DNA of 64,000 nt from Alviniconcha marisindica (lineage: Eukaryota; Mollusca; Gastropoda; Provannidae), in contig JABMCL010002481.1 in assembly GCA_018857735.1 (NCBI GenBank), positions 230,001-294,000 of the forward strand, written 5' to 3'. Under the pieces are notes generated by a model. It ran no database searches, was not told the DNA's origin, and worked only from the letters and a program-made list of their open reading frames with translations. Shown here in pieces: positions 44,067-55,662 of this stretch (positions are counted from its first letter, which is position 1; each line of letters begins with the position of its first letter). A program made the position numbers and the translations under genes.

Positions 44067-47000
44067 ATCTACTTGCAGTCTAGGTAATTGTATAGTCAGT
44101 TTATTGTCACAAGTTATGAGAAAATCCCACATGTGAAAAAGTGATACTGGTGCTTGCTCACAGTTACACAATGTGATTATTCTTTGTTGGCTTTTTTATT
44201 CCTCTTTACATTGGCTGATAGAGTTTGTAAATTGTAGAAGGTGTATATTGTTAATTATGATACTACATTAAATTCTTGGTCAGGGATCCTTGGAGTGCTT
44301 TTTTTGCATCCTCGTTGAGTCAAAGAATTCAAATTTTTACTTAAATTTAAAAATCTGATCCATCAGTAGATTATAGGAGAGCGCAGAATTAAGGTTTCTT
44401 TACCATGGCCATGGGCCCATTCAGTGGTTTCTCTTTGAAAGGTCAGACTACAGTAGATACATCATAGCTCAAGTTATTTCAGTGGTTTTAATTTTTTTAT
44501 TCATAAAAAAAAAGTGTGCATTATATATAATATGTATATTATATGCTGTGTGCTTTGGAAGGTGCTGACACTGTAGACAGTACAGTGATGTAGTTGACTG
44601 TTGTTGCTGTAGCTTGGGGGGAGGGGGTGGGACCACTAGTAGTCATCAAAGTAAAACATTTGTTGCTATGGTTTCAGGGAAGAATACCTGGCCAAAGTTA
44701 AGAAACGAGTGAAGGACTACAAGGTGACCCAGTTCCATCCATTTCGAGACAACAAGAAACTTCTTGTGCTGGACATTGATTACACACTGTTTGGTAGGTG
44801 TGTGTGTGTGTGTGGGAGGGGGGGGGGATGTGTACACTGCCACTGGGTCAGTTATTCGGGGTTCTGCGGCCTGTGTGAATGACCTAGAGTGAATCAGTTT
44901 CTTGGATAATGCAGAGACGCTCGGGAGAAATCTCTTTAGTCAAATGCATTTGAACTGAATTAAAAAAATTAGTCAAAGTGTTTCACAAATTTCCTGTAGC
45001 TCAGTGTTTCTGTACCATAGCACAACCTGAATAGTAAATGCTTTCATGGGTACTGTAAGTGTAACTGAGAAGCTCTTGGAGAGAGAGGGAGAAGGAAAAA
45101 AATCTTTTAGGAGAAAAAATCCCCAACTCCTTCACCATGTGAAATATAAGATTATAAGTAGGTTGAATTTCATTCCTCTCATTGTTTGGTTACAAGTGTA
45201 TCATTTGAAAATGGGGATAATCCTGAAAAATTGTGCATGTTTTGTATTATATATGTGATTAAAATAAGCTTTGTTTTTGACCTATTGTTTGTTTTTATGG
45301 TATTTATAATGTTTATATTAACTAATTAAGCAGATTGTTTTTCACCTCAGAATGACTTCATAATTTCAGATTTTGAAAGCTGACTGCATTTGCTTCAACA
45401 AGTGAGAATCTGTTAGTTTCACCCTGTTTTTTTAAATTAAATAATAAAATGGCCATTCTGCCATTCCCTTATTAAACTTCCTTCAAAAGGAAATCAATTT
45501 GATGCAATGTACAGTCTTGAGCTTGAAGCTGACAATGAAATGTATCAAATTAAAGCTCACTGACAGAACTTCTGTTGGCCAAACAGGCACTTTGTCCCCC
45601 TTCCATCAGTGCCATTCCTCTTTACACCTTTCCAAGCAGCTCTTTTGCCAATAACAGGAGGCTGCCATAACTGTCACTAAAATCAGACAGTATCTGCCAT
45701 TTCCAGTTTGACAAAAATGGGGAAAAGTATTCAGTATAGATTTAGACATATGAGGAGTCACTGAGCCAACTGTGCAGTCCACAGCTGCAACTACAGAGAA
45801 AAACTAAACAAAGTCCTTCCAGTGCAGTTCTTCGACCACAAGCTTCTGCTTAGGAAGGAATGTTCATATGACATAGAGGCAGAACAGCACAACTGGATAT
45901 AAGGCTCATATTTGGTGTAATATTAATAGTCAATGGACTGTTTCAAATCAGACCATTTGAGCAGAAAGGTTTTTGTGAGTGGAAAGTTGTGAATATATAT
46001 AGATAGATCATACATTGTATTTATTTATATTTTTTGTTTTCTAGACCACAGATCAACAGCAGAGACCCCAAATGAGCTGATGCGGCCTTACCTCCATGAG
46101 TTCTTGTTGACGGCTTATGTGGATTATGATATTGCTATATGGTGTGAGTGATCCACTCTGAAATAATTCTACTTGCAATTTTCACTCGCAGTGCTTTCCC
46201 ACAGAAGGTTTCATTAGTTTTCTGATGAGCATGCATCTGGTGTTACATTTACAAGGGTATGGGTGGAAATGTTTCTGTACCTCACAAATGTGTAAGTAAT
46301 ACTAATAGTTTAGGTGAAGTAGTTTGAGAGTCAGCTCAGGTGTTAGGTCCTTTTTAACTGATTTTTACATTTTATTTGTATTGCTTCTGTCTCATTGAAC
46401 TTGGGGGATGGGGGTAAAACTGACCCTCAGCAAACTTCTTTGAGAGTCACATGCCTATTTCAAGTGGCTGCAAGCAAGAATCTTAGAAATAGATCTTCCA
46501 GATTCATTTGCTTTATTCAGGTGAGTGCATGCATAAACATAAATCCAAACAAATGTATTTCTTGGGTTTTTGTTTAACAAGTCTTTCAGGTTCTTTTGCT
46601 TTGTTCAAACAAGCATTAGCAAGAACAGGTAAAAAATATTGTTTGTGTTTGGCGTGTGACATCTTTTGAGCAATAATTAACTCCCTTGTGTGTGAGTTTG
46701 CTCAGAAAAAACAGGTGCAATAAATTTGTGCAATCAAGTTCCTGTCCTTGAGAAAAATAAACTCCAAGCTTTTGGTTTTATGCATCTTTTCAAGATGTTT
46801 TAGTCACTAGAGAAACAGCATGAAGACAAATGCCATGCTTTCGGGCTCCTCGGTGTAGGGATTGATATCAGAAAATAGTGTTCACTTTTTGTCTTGTCAC
46901 TATTTGTCCTGTAACTTGTAAGCCTGATTTTACAGAGAATTTAAAGTATGCTCTTTCAAATCCAGTCTGGACTGACTGAGCTTTAATCTTTGTTGCCATT

Positions 47001-48456
47001 TTTATCATCCACTCTCACCACCGCCCCAGCTTCTTCATAAAAGGGTCTTAGTAAAATGCAAGCAAATAAACCATCCAGTCTATGTTTACATTCTCATTTC
47101 TGAAAATCATTCAGTCTGCTGGAAATTATGTATCCACCCAATGAGAAGCAGTAACACCTGAATTCCTTCTGTTGACTTTTTGGCTTGTTGGTCTGTGTGC
47201 TTTATTATGAAAATAAATCCAGAATTGATGCCATGCAGCTTATCAGGTTGGATAATGACCATATTTGTGTTAATGGCATGAATGCATGATTGGTTATAGC
47301 ATACAAGATGGCATGTGGCTTTTGTCATTTCAGCTGCAACAAGTATGAAGTGGATCGAGGCCAAGCTGAAGATGCTGGGGGTATCCTCCAACCCAGACTA
47401 CAAGATCTGCTTCTACCTGGACGCTGATGCTATGATTTCTGTACATACCCCCAAGTATGGGGTGGTGGAGGTAAATATGGGCTAGCTGTCTGTTGGAGGA
47501 AAGGGTTATGTGACAACTGTAGTTTGTCGACCGAAGAACCTGTCGGGCAACAATAAGGTAGACTAGTAGGGTTCAAATGGTCAGTAAAGGCTTTGACCTC
47601 TCCAAGAGAGCTAACTTCATTGCATCTTGTTTAGTTGTTGTAGCTTCATGGGTTATTTCCCTTGCATGGTTTTGCACCGTCCAGATTGATTTGATTATGT
47701 TTTTCAGGTTGCTGCTGTACTGGAAATTCTGGCATTAACTGGTATTTTCTTGATTGTTTTTAGCTGGCCAGACCATTTAAAAAAAAATAGATTCATTTGT
47801 TTTTGCTTGTGGTGTGTGTGTGTGTGTGTAATGTCTGCCCTTGTTAACCATTATAATTCACAAGTGCCTGGCATGTTTGTGGCAATGCACAAAGTTACAT
47901 TTTCTGGATATTAAATTGCCTGTGAGTGTGAACTGTTTTTGTTTTGTTGATGTTTTGTGTATACATGTGTATGTGCTGGGGTAGGGGATCTGTTGACTCC
48001 AGTCCAATCAAACTGCACAGTGGCAGCTAGTTGGAAAATGTTTCAGTCTTTGTTGTTGTTGTTATTTTTATTTTGTTTGGTTGTTGTTGTTTAAATGATT
48101 TGTTTATGCTATGTTTGGAATAGAAAAGCATTGGGAAATGTTTCAGGTGAAACCACTTGGTGTAATATGGGGCAAGTTCCCTCAGTGGAACGAGAAAAAC
48201 ACAATCATGTTTGACGACATTCGCAGGAACTTCATCATGAACCCAAACAATGGACTGCGGGTAAGTGCTGATGTTGTTCTCTCTGCTTTAACCTGTCTGA
48301 CATTGTGACAAGCACATACAAAGGATTAAGACTGAAAAGCAACATTAAACACTTTAATGAAGATTGTGTGCTTATGCACATGCACACACACATGCATGCG
48401 CGCACACCCTCCATTCACACTCCCATCTCAAACAATGTACCACACACATACACACA

Positions 48457-48489
<33 letters not shown>

Positions 48490-49770
48490 ACCACACACAC
48501 ACACACACACACAAAAGCATGTACCATGGCACAAAGAGGTGTTCCTACAACCATTCCACACGCGTTCTTTCTTTCCACCCTGCTTCATCATTTTTGTATT
48601 ATGCAGCAAAGGGGTCGTAAAGCTCCATATAATAACGCTGCTTTTCTATGTGCCTCATCTTGGGATGGAACTGTCAGAGGACCAGCAGTTTTGAAACCTG
48701 CTGCCAGTGCCTGTTACTTTATACAAGTCAAAATTACTGCCCAAATGTGCAGAAGCATGTTTGTGCTGCTATAATTTGCATCCATATGTGACAGATTCGA
48801 GCATTCCGGGATGCTCACATACGCCGAGCAACAGACATGGAGCTGCTGAAGCTGTCCGAGTACCTGCAGGATATTGCTGATGTGGAGGACTTGTCCAAGC
48901 TGGACCACCGCAAATGGGAATAGTAAGTCAACAGGACAAGTATCTGGGTATTGCGTTTAGCATGGGTCAGTTCTGTAGTTTTGTGATGAACAAAACTTAG
49001 CAACTGCAAAAGGTCAGTTGTAAAAGTAGCCAAACTTCATTACTCATAACCACAATAGTGTAGCAAACTCTTGTAAATGTGGAAGCATGAAACAAAGGTG
49101 TAATATTCAGTGGTAAAATGAATCACGTTACACCATCACTAACTGTTGGCCAGGTGAGTTAGATTTGCAAGTAACCTGGCAGCCTGAAGTGATATGTGAA
49201 AGGTTATACTCCTTCAAGTTGAATGCTGTCTGTTGTTGAGGTGCTCGTTTTGACTTCCATTGTGTTTATTAAGCACCATGGCTGGTTATCCCCTTTGGGC
49301 GACAAGACCCAAAGAATACACTGTATGTATAAAGGTCAGTACTGATAGCAACAGTAGTAAAAGGAAACGAATTGCTTACATTGAATCATAAAGTATTCTA
49401 CAAACACAAACATTTATTTACATTGGGGGGAAAAAGCATGTTTCAGTATAGACAGAAACAAACGAATGATGATGTGAATATTAGCAGAGCAGGCAACCCA
49501 TTATGCATGCTTGCCAGCCTTTTGGGGTCCTCTGTCTGTCTTCCTTTTATCACTGTTCTTCATTTGTCCTCCCGACTCAGCAGGCAGGGTGAGATTTTGT
49601 GTGTGCAGGTGTTCTGTGTTAATAATAATACTGTACATTTATCATGTGCTCTGAGCGCTGAGCGCTCACATAATACATATTAACCTAAATATGATATTCC
49701 ATACACATGTAGAGCATAGTCCTACCAAAACAATTTACATAAAGTAAAACAAAACAAAAAAGTGCACTAT

Positions 49771-49813
<43 letters not shown>

Positions 49814-50198
49814 ACTGTAGCAGAAACTGGGTACTGATATTAGTGATGGAAATACTGTGAGAAGAAGACAGTTTTCAGTTTGGCCTTAAAAGATGACATG
49901 CCCACATACATGAAGTGTCCCTCACCATTCAAGCAGCTATACTCCAACTTCTGGGAAGAAGAGCACACACTAATTTGTTTGAAATGGGGGGAGGGGGGTT
50001 GCAGGGGCTGAGGCACGGAACTTAATTCTCATGTCTTCTTGAGCTCTGTCCTCTGCTGTGACTGAGAGTGGCCCGTGCTGATTTGTGTGCAGTTACAGGC
50101 GGCCAGCCCCTCGCAAGGCCAGCGACCCGTCCCAAGCATCTACAGAAGGTTCTGGTCAGCCGGGGAATGAAGGACAGGGTGGTGTGGGCACAGACTGA
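41306..50198 (+). CDS. UBLCP1: Ubiquitin-like domain-containing CTD phosphatase 1
   Basis: Nine exons join in phase (41306-41468, 42620-42711, 43665-43750, 44678-44793, 46045-46143, 47334-47470, 48147-48260, 48795-48922, 50093-50198) and give 346 residues. Residues 7-85 are a ubiquitin-like fold ([31 protein letters not shown]). The catalytic loop LDIDYTLF (145-152) has the nucleophile Asp146 and the acid/base Asp148 of the FCP/SCP (HAD) phosphatases; then [17 protein letters not shown] and MFDDIRRNF supply motifs II and III. The family removes phosphate from Ser/Thr, binds the 26S proteasome through its ubiquitin-like domain and lowers proteasome activity in the nucleus. The first 312 residues track the human length; the final 30 or so are a divergent Pro/Gly/Ser tail. 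All catalytic residues I can check are present. Confidence 0.95.
42620..42711 (+). CDS. UBLCP1: UBLCP1 exon 2: end of ubiquitin-like domain
   Basis: Encodes [20 protein letters not shown], then [11 protein letters not shown]. Phase 1 in, 0 out. Confidence 0.92.
43665..43750 (+). CDS. UBLCP1: UBLCP1 exon 3: acidic linker
   Basis: Encodes [20 protein letters not shown] and DEVVAIEN. It links the ubiquitin-like and phosphatase parts. Donor AG|GTGAGA. Confidence 0.92.
44678..44793 (+). CDS. UBLCP1: UBLCP1 exon 4: catalytic DxDYT
   Basis: Encodes [20 protein letters not shown] then [13 protein letters not shown] with both catalytic Asp. Donor TTTG|GTAGGT. Confidence 0.95.
46045..46143 (+). CDS. 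UBLCP1: UBLCP1 exon 5
   Basis: Encodes [20 protein letters not shown] and [13 protein letters not shown]. Phase 1 in and 1 out. Confidence 0.93.
47334..47470 (+). CDS. UBLCP1: UBLCP1 exon 6
   Basis: Completes IWSAT (HAD motif II Ser) and continues [20 protein letters not shown]. Donor GAG|GTAAAT. Confidence 0.93.
48147..48260 (+). CDS. UBLCP1: UBLCP1 exon 7
   Basis: Encodes [20 protein letters not shown] then [13 protein letters not shown]; Lys/Asp of HAD motif III-IV. Phase 0 both ends. Confidence 0.93.
48375..48512. repeat. (CA)n microsatellite
   Basis: Interrupted CA repeat in UBLCP1 intron 7. Confidence 0.95.
48795..48922 (+). CDS. UBLCP1: UBLCP1 exon 8
   Basis: Encodes [20 protein letters not shown], a helix, and ends LDHRKWEY with the Tyr split by the donor TA|GTAAGT. 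Reading through the donor would give an immediate TAG. Confidence 0.92.
49620..49812. repeat. Dispersed (ATA)n repeat and (CA)n
   Basis: AATAATAATACTGTACATTTAT with GAGCGCTGAGCGCTC, relative of the element at 7424-7520, then a CA repeat at 49771-49811. Confidence 0.5.
50093..50198 (+). CDS. UBLCP1: UBLCP1 terminal exon 9
   Basis: Completes [20 protein letters not shown] and ends in a Gly/Gln-rich stretch before TGA 50196-50198. This tail is not shared with the vertebrate protein. Confidence 0.8.
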
Positions 50199-50577
50199 GG
50201 CGGGACAGGGAGGGTGGCGGGTGATCTGTGACATTTCTGCTGTTAGGCACAATACGGTGACTGGATCTGTGAACCTCTTTCCTTCTGTGTCTCTTCTTCT
50301 CCCTCGTCTCTGTCTCTTTTCCTTTCGCTTCATTTCTCCCTCACATACCCAGCAATCACGTGTGTACTGTGTGATGCACACACACCCTTCTTTCTCCAGC
50401 TTCATGTTCATTTCAAATGTGCACATGGACACACACATGCATGCACCCACAGTGATGCACACACTTAAACACACATGCATACATGTACACGTCTGTATGT
50501 AGCAGTCAAGACAGCAGGTTTTCACAAAGACAATCTGTGATACAGATGATGCCCCTGTGTGTTTTTTCCACATTATT

Positions 50578-50578
<1 letters not shown>

Positions 50579-50658
<80 letters not shown>

Positions 50659-50668
50659 CCTCTCTCTT
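50579..50668. repeat. (CT)n microsatellite
   Basis: About 44 CT units with four CCCT breaks, in the probable UBLCP1 3' UTR. Confidence 0.97.
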
Positions 50669-50746
50669 GTCTTCATGAATCCAGGTCTTGGAACAAATGC
50701 ACTTGTAATTTTCAGAACACCATTGTTGATGATTTGGGTGAGACTG

Positions 50747-50752
50747 AATAAA
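50747..50752 (+). terminator. Polyadenylation signal AATAAA
   Basis: First AATAAA after the UBLCP1 stop, 549 bases downstream. Confidence 0.4.
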
Positions 50753-51124
50753 CTATCAGTGTTAATTGTAATACATTTTAGCAGCAAAAGACCTATTCTC
50801 AAAGGTATTGCAAGGACTATACATTTTGCCTCAATGTGTATGTGGTGTTGATTCAACCAGCATTGCATATAATCGAGAATATTTTTAACCCTCAAATAAT
50901 AACTTGCACATTGGATCGTCAGAAATATTGAAAGGTTGTGATTAAAAATAATATGAAAATTAACACCAACTTTTTTGGAACAAGTAAGAAGTTTGCAGGT
51001 AAATTTGAATGTGTGTGTGTGCATGTGTGTGTGTGTGTATACATGTCTCTCTGTGTACATGCGTGTGTGTGTGTCCTTCTCTGTGCATGAATGTGAGTGT
51101 GTGTCTCTCTCTCTGTGTACATGG

Positions 51125-51180
51125 GTGAATATGTCCTGAGGTGACCCTGTGCGGTTGATGGGATGTTATACTCCAAGACC
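51125..51180 (-). repeat. Diverged copy of the 75-bp dispersed repeat, minus strand
   Basis: The inverse complement reads TTGGAGTATAACATCCCATCA, then CAGGGTCACCTCAGG. Confidence 0.6.
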
Positions 51181-51514
51181 AAATCTGTGTGCATCTCACA
51201 CAGTTTTTGTGTGTGTGTGTGTGTGTGTAATAATCATCAAACTGACATGTTTGTGCACATTCTATGAAAAAGATTCATGTTGAATGTGTTCATTCAATTA
51301 TGACGTGTATATGTGTCAAAGTGAACATGCTGACCTCTGTTGAATCACAGCAGCCTTGTGGCCACCATTTATTTATTTGTGAACCGAGTTTGTTCTCACC
51401 CTGACTTTGCTTAATACTCATGTCTGCATTATGCTACATTATTATGTCAGTGTTACTTCAGTAGTTTGATGACAGCTATTTTAAGGCCGTCATTGCTTTG
51501 GTGATAACAGCTGT

Positions 51515-51568
51515 CCCTAATAAGCCTTGTGGTTTCTGTGGATGTTAAGCACCATGTTTACTTTGGTG
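51515..51568 (+). mobile_element. SINE 3' tail fragment
   Basis: CCCTAATAAGCCTTGTGG then GGATGTTAAGCACCATG, matching the tail of the SINE at 30215-30535. It is nine bases short of a MITE. Confidence 0.65.
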
Positions 51569-51576
51569 ATAGCTGT

Positions 51577-51805
51577 TCAACCCCTTCTCTGCCCCAGCCT
51601 GTAAAATTTCTGGGCTGAAAGATGTGCAGACGCGCCTGCAAACGGCATGTTTCCAGTCCTCTAACATTTACTTTCAATGCTATGTGTATTGATGAAAATC
51701 ATTTCACATGCTATTGTGAAAAAGAAGACAAAACAGTGCAACGGTTTTAAATTTCACAATTGTCTTTGCCATTTTCAAATGGCATCATGGCTGTGAAGGG
51801 GTTAT
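51577..51805 (+). mobile_element. piggyBac-like MITE, copy 2
   Basis: Left end TCAACCCCTTCTCTGCC, right end GGCTGTGAAGGGGTTAT; the TTAA target is decayed on both sides (TCAA, TTAT). The interior (CCAGCCTGTAAAATTTC, CGCGCCTGCAAAC) matches copy 1 in order. Confidence 0.75.
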
Positions 51806-52650
51806 GGCAGTGGCAGCAGCTCTTTCAAGGCCGGAAGTTTTTGTGTTTGTTGTCAACAGCTGCTTTCAAGACCAGGCCACTCCAAACAAAGAAAAAGTCA
51901 TGAAATTACTTGTAAGAGGATTTTAAAACGAACTACTTAGTCCAAAGTTTCAATTTTTATCTCTTCTGCATACATGCTGCATCCCCATCACCTTTTTTTT
52001 CTTAGGTGGACATCTTGAAGTTGCCAGTTTTATATATGACAACATCTCACTGACCTGCCACAAGTGACTGTGCTAGCCATAAACCATGTTTGGCTTAAGA
52101 CCAGATTTTATGTCTTAATGATTTCTGACTCGTATAAAAGATGCGAGTGTGTAATCAGTGTTAGGCATGCCAGCAGGAGCAAAATTTGAACAATATAAGC
52201 ATCACTGGATAGGATATCAAGAAAATGTGCTCACACATTCAGCACCTGAACAGGGAGCCTGCAAAAATGTATCCCTTCTGTAACCTATTGCAGAGATTTG
52301 TTTGAAGGGTAGGTTTCAGTTTAGCACTGCAGTACCTGTATGGTGGTTGTTCATAGACTAGTGTGTCACATCTCTCACTTGTCCTTTCAACTTCAGCAAA
52401 CATATCAGAGCTTTGTTTCAGAACTGGCACTTTGCCTTTGTCTTCACACAGTGAAAGTTGCTGATGTCAGTCAGGCTGTTTGTTCAGTGCTGATGTTTTG
52501 ATAAAATGGAATTATTATATATACTAAGAGCATGATGTAGAAGTGAGAAATACAAATATGAATGGAGGCTGCATGTTGAGTTTTTGCTTGTTTTGAATGG
52601 TTGGTGTTGAATTACACAAAAAATGTAAAGATGTGTGAGCATTACATACA

Positions 52651-52680
52651 TGCATCAGCACACACATACACACATGCACA

Positions 52681-52733
<53 letters not shown>
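52651..52733. repeat. (CA)n microsatellite
   Basis: CA repeat with ATA breaks, ending in about 24 pure units. Confidence 0.96.
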
Positions 52734-52735
<2 letters not shown>

Positions 52736-55377
52736 GATGTTTTGGGGTCTGACTGTTCAGTCTGCCAGTTCCCACTCTTTCTCTGTGGTTAAAACATACA
52801 CAGTTGTAATCAGTGAAGTCCACGTTTTATTTTCAAAATCAAGGGATGACAAGCACAAAGGGCCGCTGCTTAGCTTTTCTTCCTTACAGTACACACAGTG
52901 ATAATATTATTCAGGTATAAAAACATGACACTGTAACTGTAAGCGAAAGCCATAAATCACCCCAGCTTTGAGCAAATCATGAAACGGTGAAAAGGGGAAA
53001 GAAAAAGGTCTGCTATCATCCTCTTCATCAAAACTATTAAAATATGTGTTTAATTTTTAATTAACTGGCCACATCCTCAGACCATCGGTATAACTTACCA
53101 CATTAAAAACATTAAGTCCAACTTTACATTGGGTGAAAAAAACATTTAAAAGTCAAAACCAAACTTGGAGAATGCAGCAGTGTTGCCTAAGCAAATGGTA
53201 TACCTTTCAATTTATACCCTTCTTTGGTAAACAGGATGTGTCTGTTGAGACTGTGTCTTTGATCCTGCAAAGATGCAGAGCACTGATGATCAGACAGCTG
53301 CAGTATGTCCTCAGGGAAAATAAAATGACATTGGGGTGGGGCCACAAACCCGGCACAGCATAATACTACGTGCAGCAGGCATAGAAAAGAATCAGATACC
53401 AAACATAGAGTTTTATCTACCTAAATTTGAAGAAGAAAGGGAGTAAAACAGACCTTTACATGCATGCAGCAACATGGAGACAAGCGTATCACAGATCTAG
53501 TCTCTCAGCTAAAAATGACATTGTGATCATTTCAATGAAAGGCTGTATCCTTGTGTAAAGATGACAGTAGGGCCAAATATTAAATGGCCTGTGTGGGGGT
53601 GGGGGTAATACTTTGCAGGAGCACTGCAAGAGACATGTATAGGCCTTGACACGATCTTGAAACCACAAGGAGAGGGCTGTGTGACCATCATGTCTGATCT
53701 ACTGATTTCAAAAAGTAAATACGATCTAGTTTATACTGTCTTTAGTCTGATCTATTGATTTCAAAAAGTAAATACAATCTAGTTTATACTGTCTTTAGTA
53801 GACTATGGGCTGTCTCATCCAGCTCTTGTTGTCTTCTGTCTTGGGACTGTCATGACCAGAAATGGTCAAGCAATACAGTTATGCTGCCTTCCATCTTGTC
53901 CAGTTCAAGCTCAATCTGACAAGGCCAATGCATTTCAGTTCATGTCTTTTATCCTGGACTTAATGGGTCCCTGTACTTCAGTTCACATTGTCTGAATTGA
54001 CATGAACAGGTGAATTTATTTAAATTGATGTTGTGGTCTGTTATAGATTTGGGTTATGTCGATGTGAAATGGTCAGCACACACTAGCTCATGCTATCTCC
54101 TGTCTTGAACAGTCATCTGATTCATGTTGTGGATTTTACATGCACAATGAATGAATGAATGTTTGGATACAGGTGTAAGTTATGGGGTTGTAAGGTCAAC
54201 ACCACTGCTTTGATTCATGGGCAGGGTGGGAGTCTTGGATCGATGAAAACATTGCACTAAAACTGGCATGGACTTTACATCACCACAGCACCAGATGATG
54301 TCTTCCGTCAACAAATGGGAATACACGCACTTGAGTCTGACTAGTTTGTACACCAATAATTAACATTGTTATGTACAACACAAAGAAAACACCTTGAAGT
54401 GCGTACCACAATCAAAAAGACTGGACCCTCTGACACAGCTGTGAGTGTCCCATGTTCTGCTGACTATTACTCATGACGATGTCTGCTCAGAACTGCACAC
54501 GCCTTTTGGTAGAGACATCTGGCACAGAGGGGTCTGTCTTTCATACAAGAAAATCTCAGAATTGGCAACACCCTATCTCCATAAAGAAACACCCTCTTGC
54601 TCTCTACCTGTACTGTAGCAACTTCAAGCTAATAAAATCTACATGTACTTGCACAAGCTTACGTTGACATGCACACAGTGGAAGCATCAGCTTGATTGAC
54701 ACACAGACAAGTGAGTAAGGAAAGAGAGTGAGTGCCTTGTGCTCAAACCATTTTCAGTGTATGCTTTTTGCACAAGTGCACACATGGGGAGTCAAACAGG
54801 AACAAAAGTCGTCATTAGGCTGTACACAGACGCTGCAGACAAACTACAGTGCTAATTTACACACAGTATGAGATCAGTCATCCATTTTTGAATGAGATTG
54901 TGTAGTTGACATGTTCGAGGTAATTCCTCAAACTAATTCCATTTTGCGTCATATGGATTTACATTTTTTAGACAGCTCACATCTTCAATGAAATTAACAT
55001 AGGATATACTAAGACACACTAAGTCCTTTTTCTTTTTTTTAAATCAGCAGATGTGACTATTTCCCCTCATCAAACATTGGTGAATCAGTCTCATTAGATC
55101 ACTTGCTGATCCAACAATAAAAAAACTCTTTCAAACACACAATACCAGCTGATGCTGGCAAAGACAGAAAACTGTCAGCCAGGTCCAGTTTCAATCAATC
55201 TGTCTGTCCACACACAAATGCATTCCAAAGTGCGAAAACAGGCTTTATGCCTATGCAAAAAGGGTCCTTGGTGGCCTAGAAACAAAAAAAAATTTATATT
55301 TTTTTTAATGAAGCCATCAACTGATGGATCTAAAACACACAGTGGAAGAACATGGCCATAGGTTGGTGGATGCAAAG

Positions 55378-55662
55378 TCACATGATAGCACAACTCTTGG
55401 CTGCCTCCTTACGCAGCTGAGCCTTGGCTTCATTCAGCCCACTGAAACGCTTCCGTCTGATGAATGACCTCTGGCGCCCAAAGCCACCAGTAGGAGCATC
55501 ACCACTGGGTGTGCTTCCAGCACTGGCGCTGGCTCCCGTGCCTGTCGTGCCTGCTGATGACAGTGCTGCCACCTCCATGACATCATTGACGCTGCGCTGG
55601 GATGTTTTGGAGGAGGTCTCAGAGTAGACGAGAGCACCAATGTGCTTGGCTGTCTTCAGGCC
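55378..55662 (-). CDS. Rnd-type GTPase terminal exon
   Basis: Acceptor CCTGCAG, phase 0. Encodes [31 protein letters not shown], a low-complexity segment, [20 protein letters not shown] and KSCAIM before TGA at 55380-55378. Confidence 0.9.
   Translation of the reverse strand, partial: GLKTAKHIGALVYSETSSKTSQRSVNDVMEVAALSSAGTTGTGASASAGSTPSGDAPTGGFGRQRSFIRRKRFSGLNEAKAQLRKEAAKSCAIM

Larger units (their letters stand above)
50753..55377. other. Convergent intergenic region and probable 3' UTR of the Rnd gene
   Basis: No coding region recognised. Inverse polyadenylation signals (TTTATT) for the minus-strand Rnd gene lie at 54015 and 52826. A 53-bp tandem duplication is at 53695-53800 (CTGATTTCAAAAAGTAAATAC). 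Microsatellites, a SINE tail and a MITE also occur. Confidence 0.4.
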
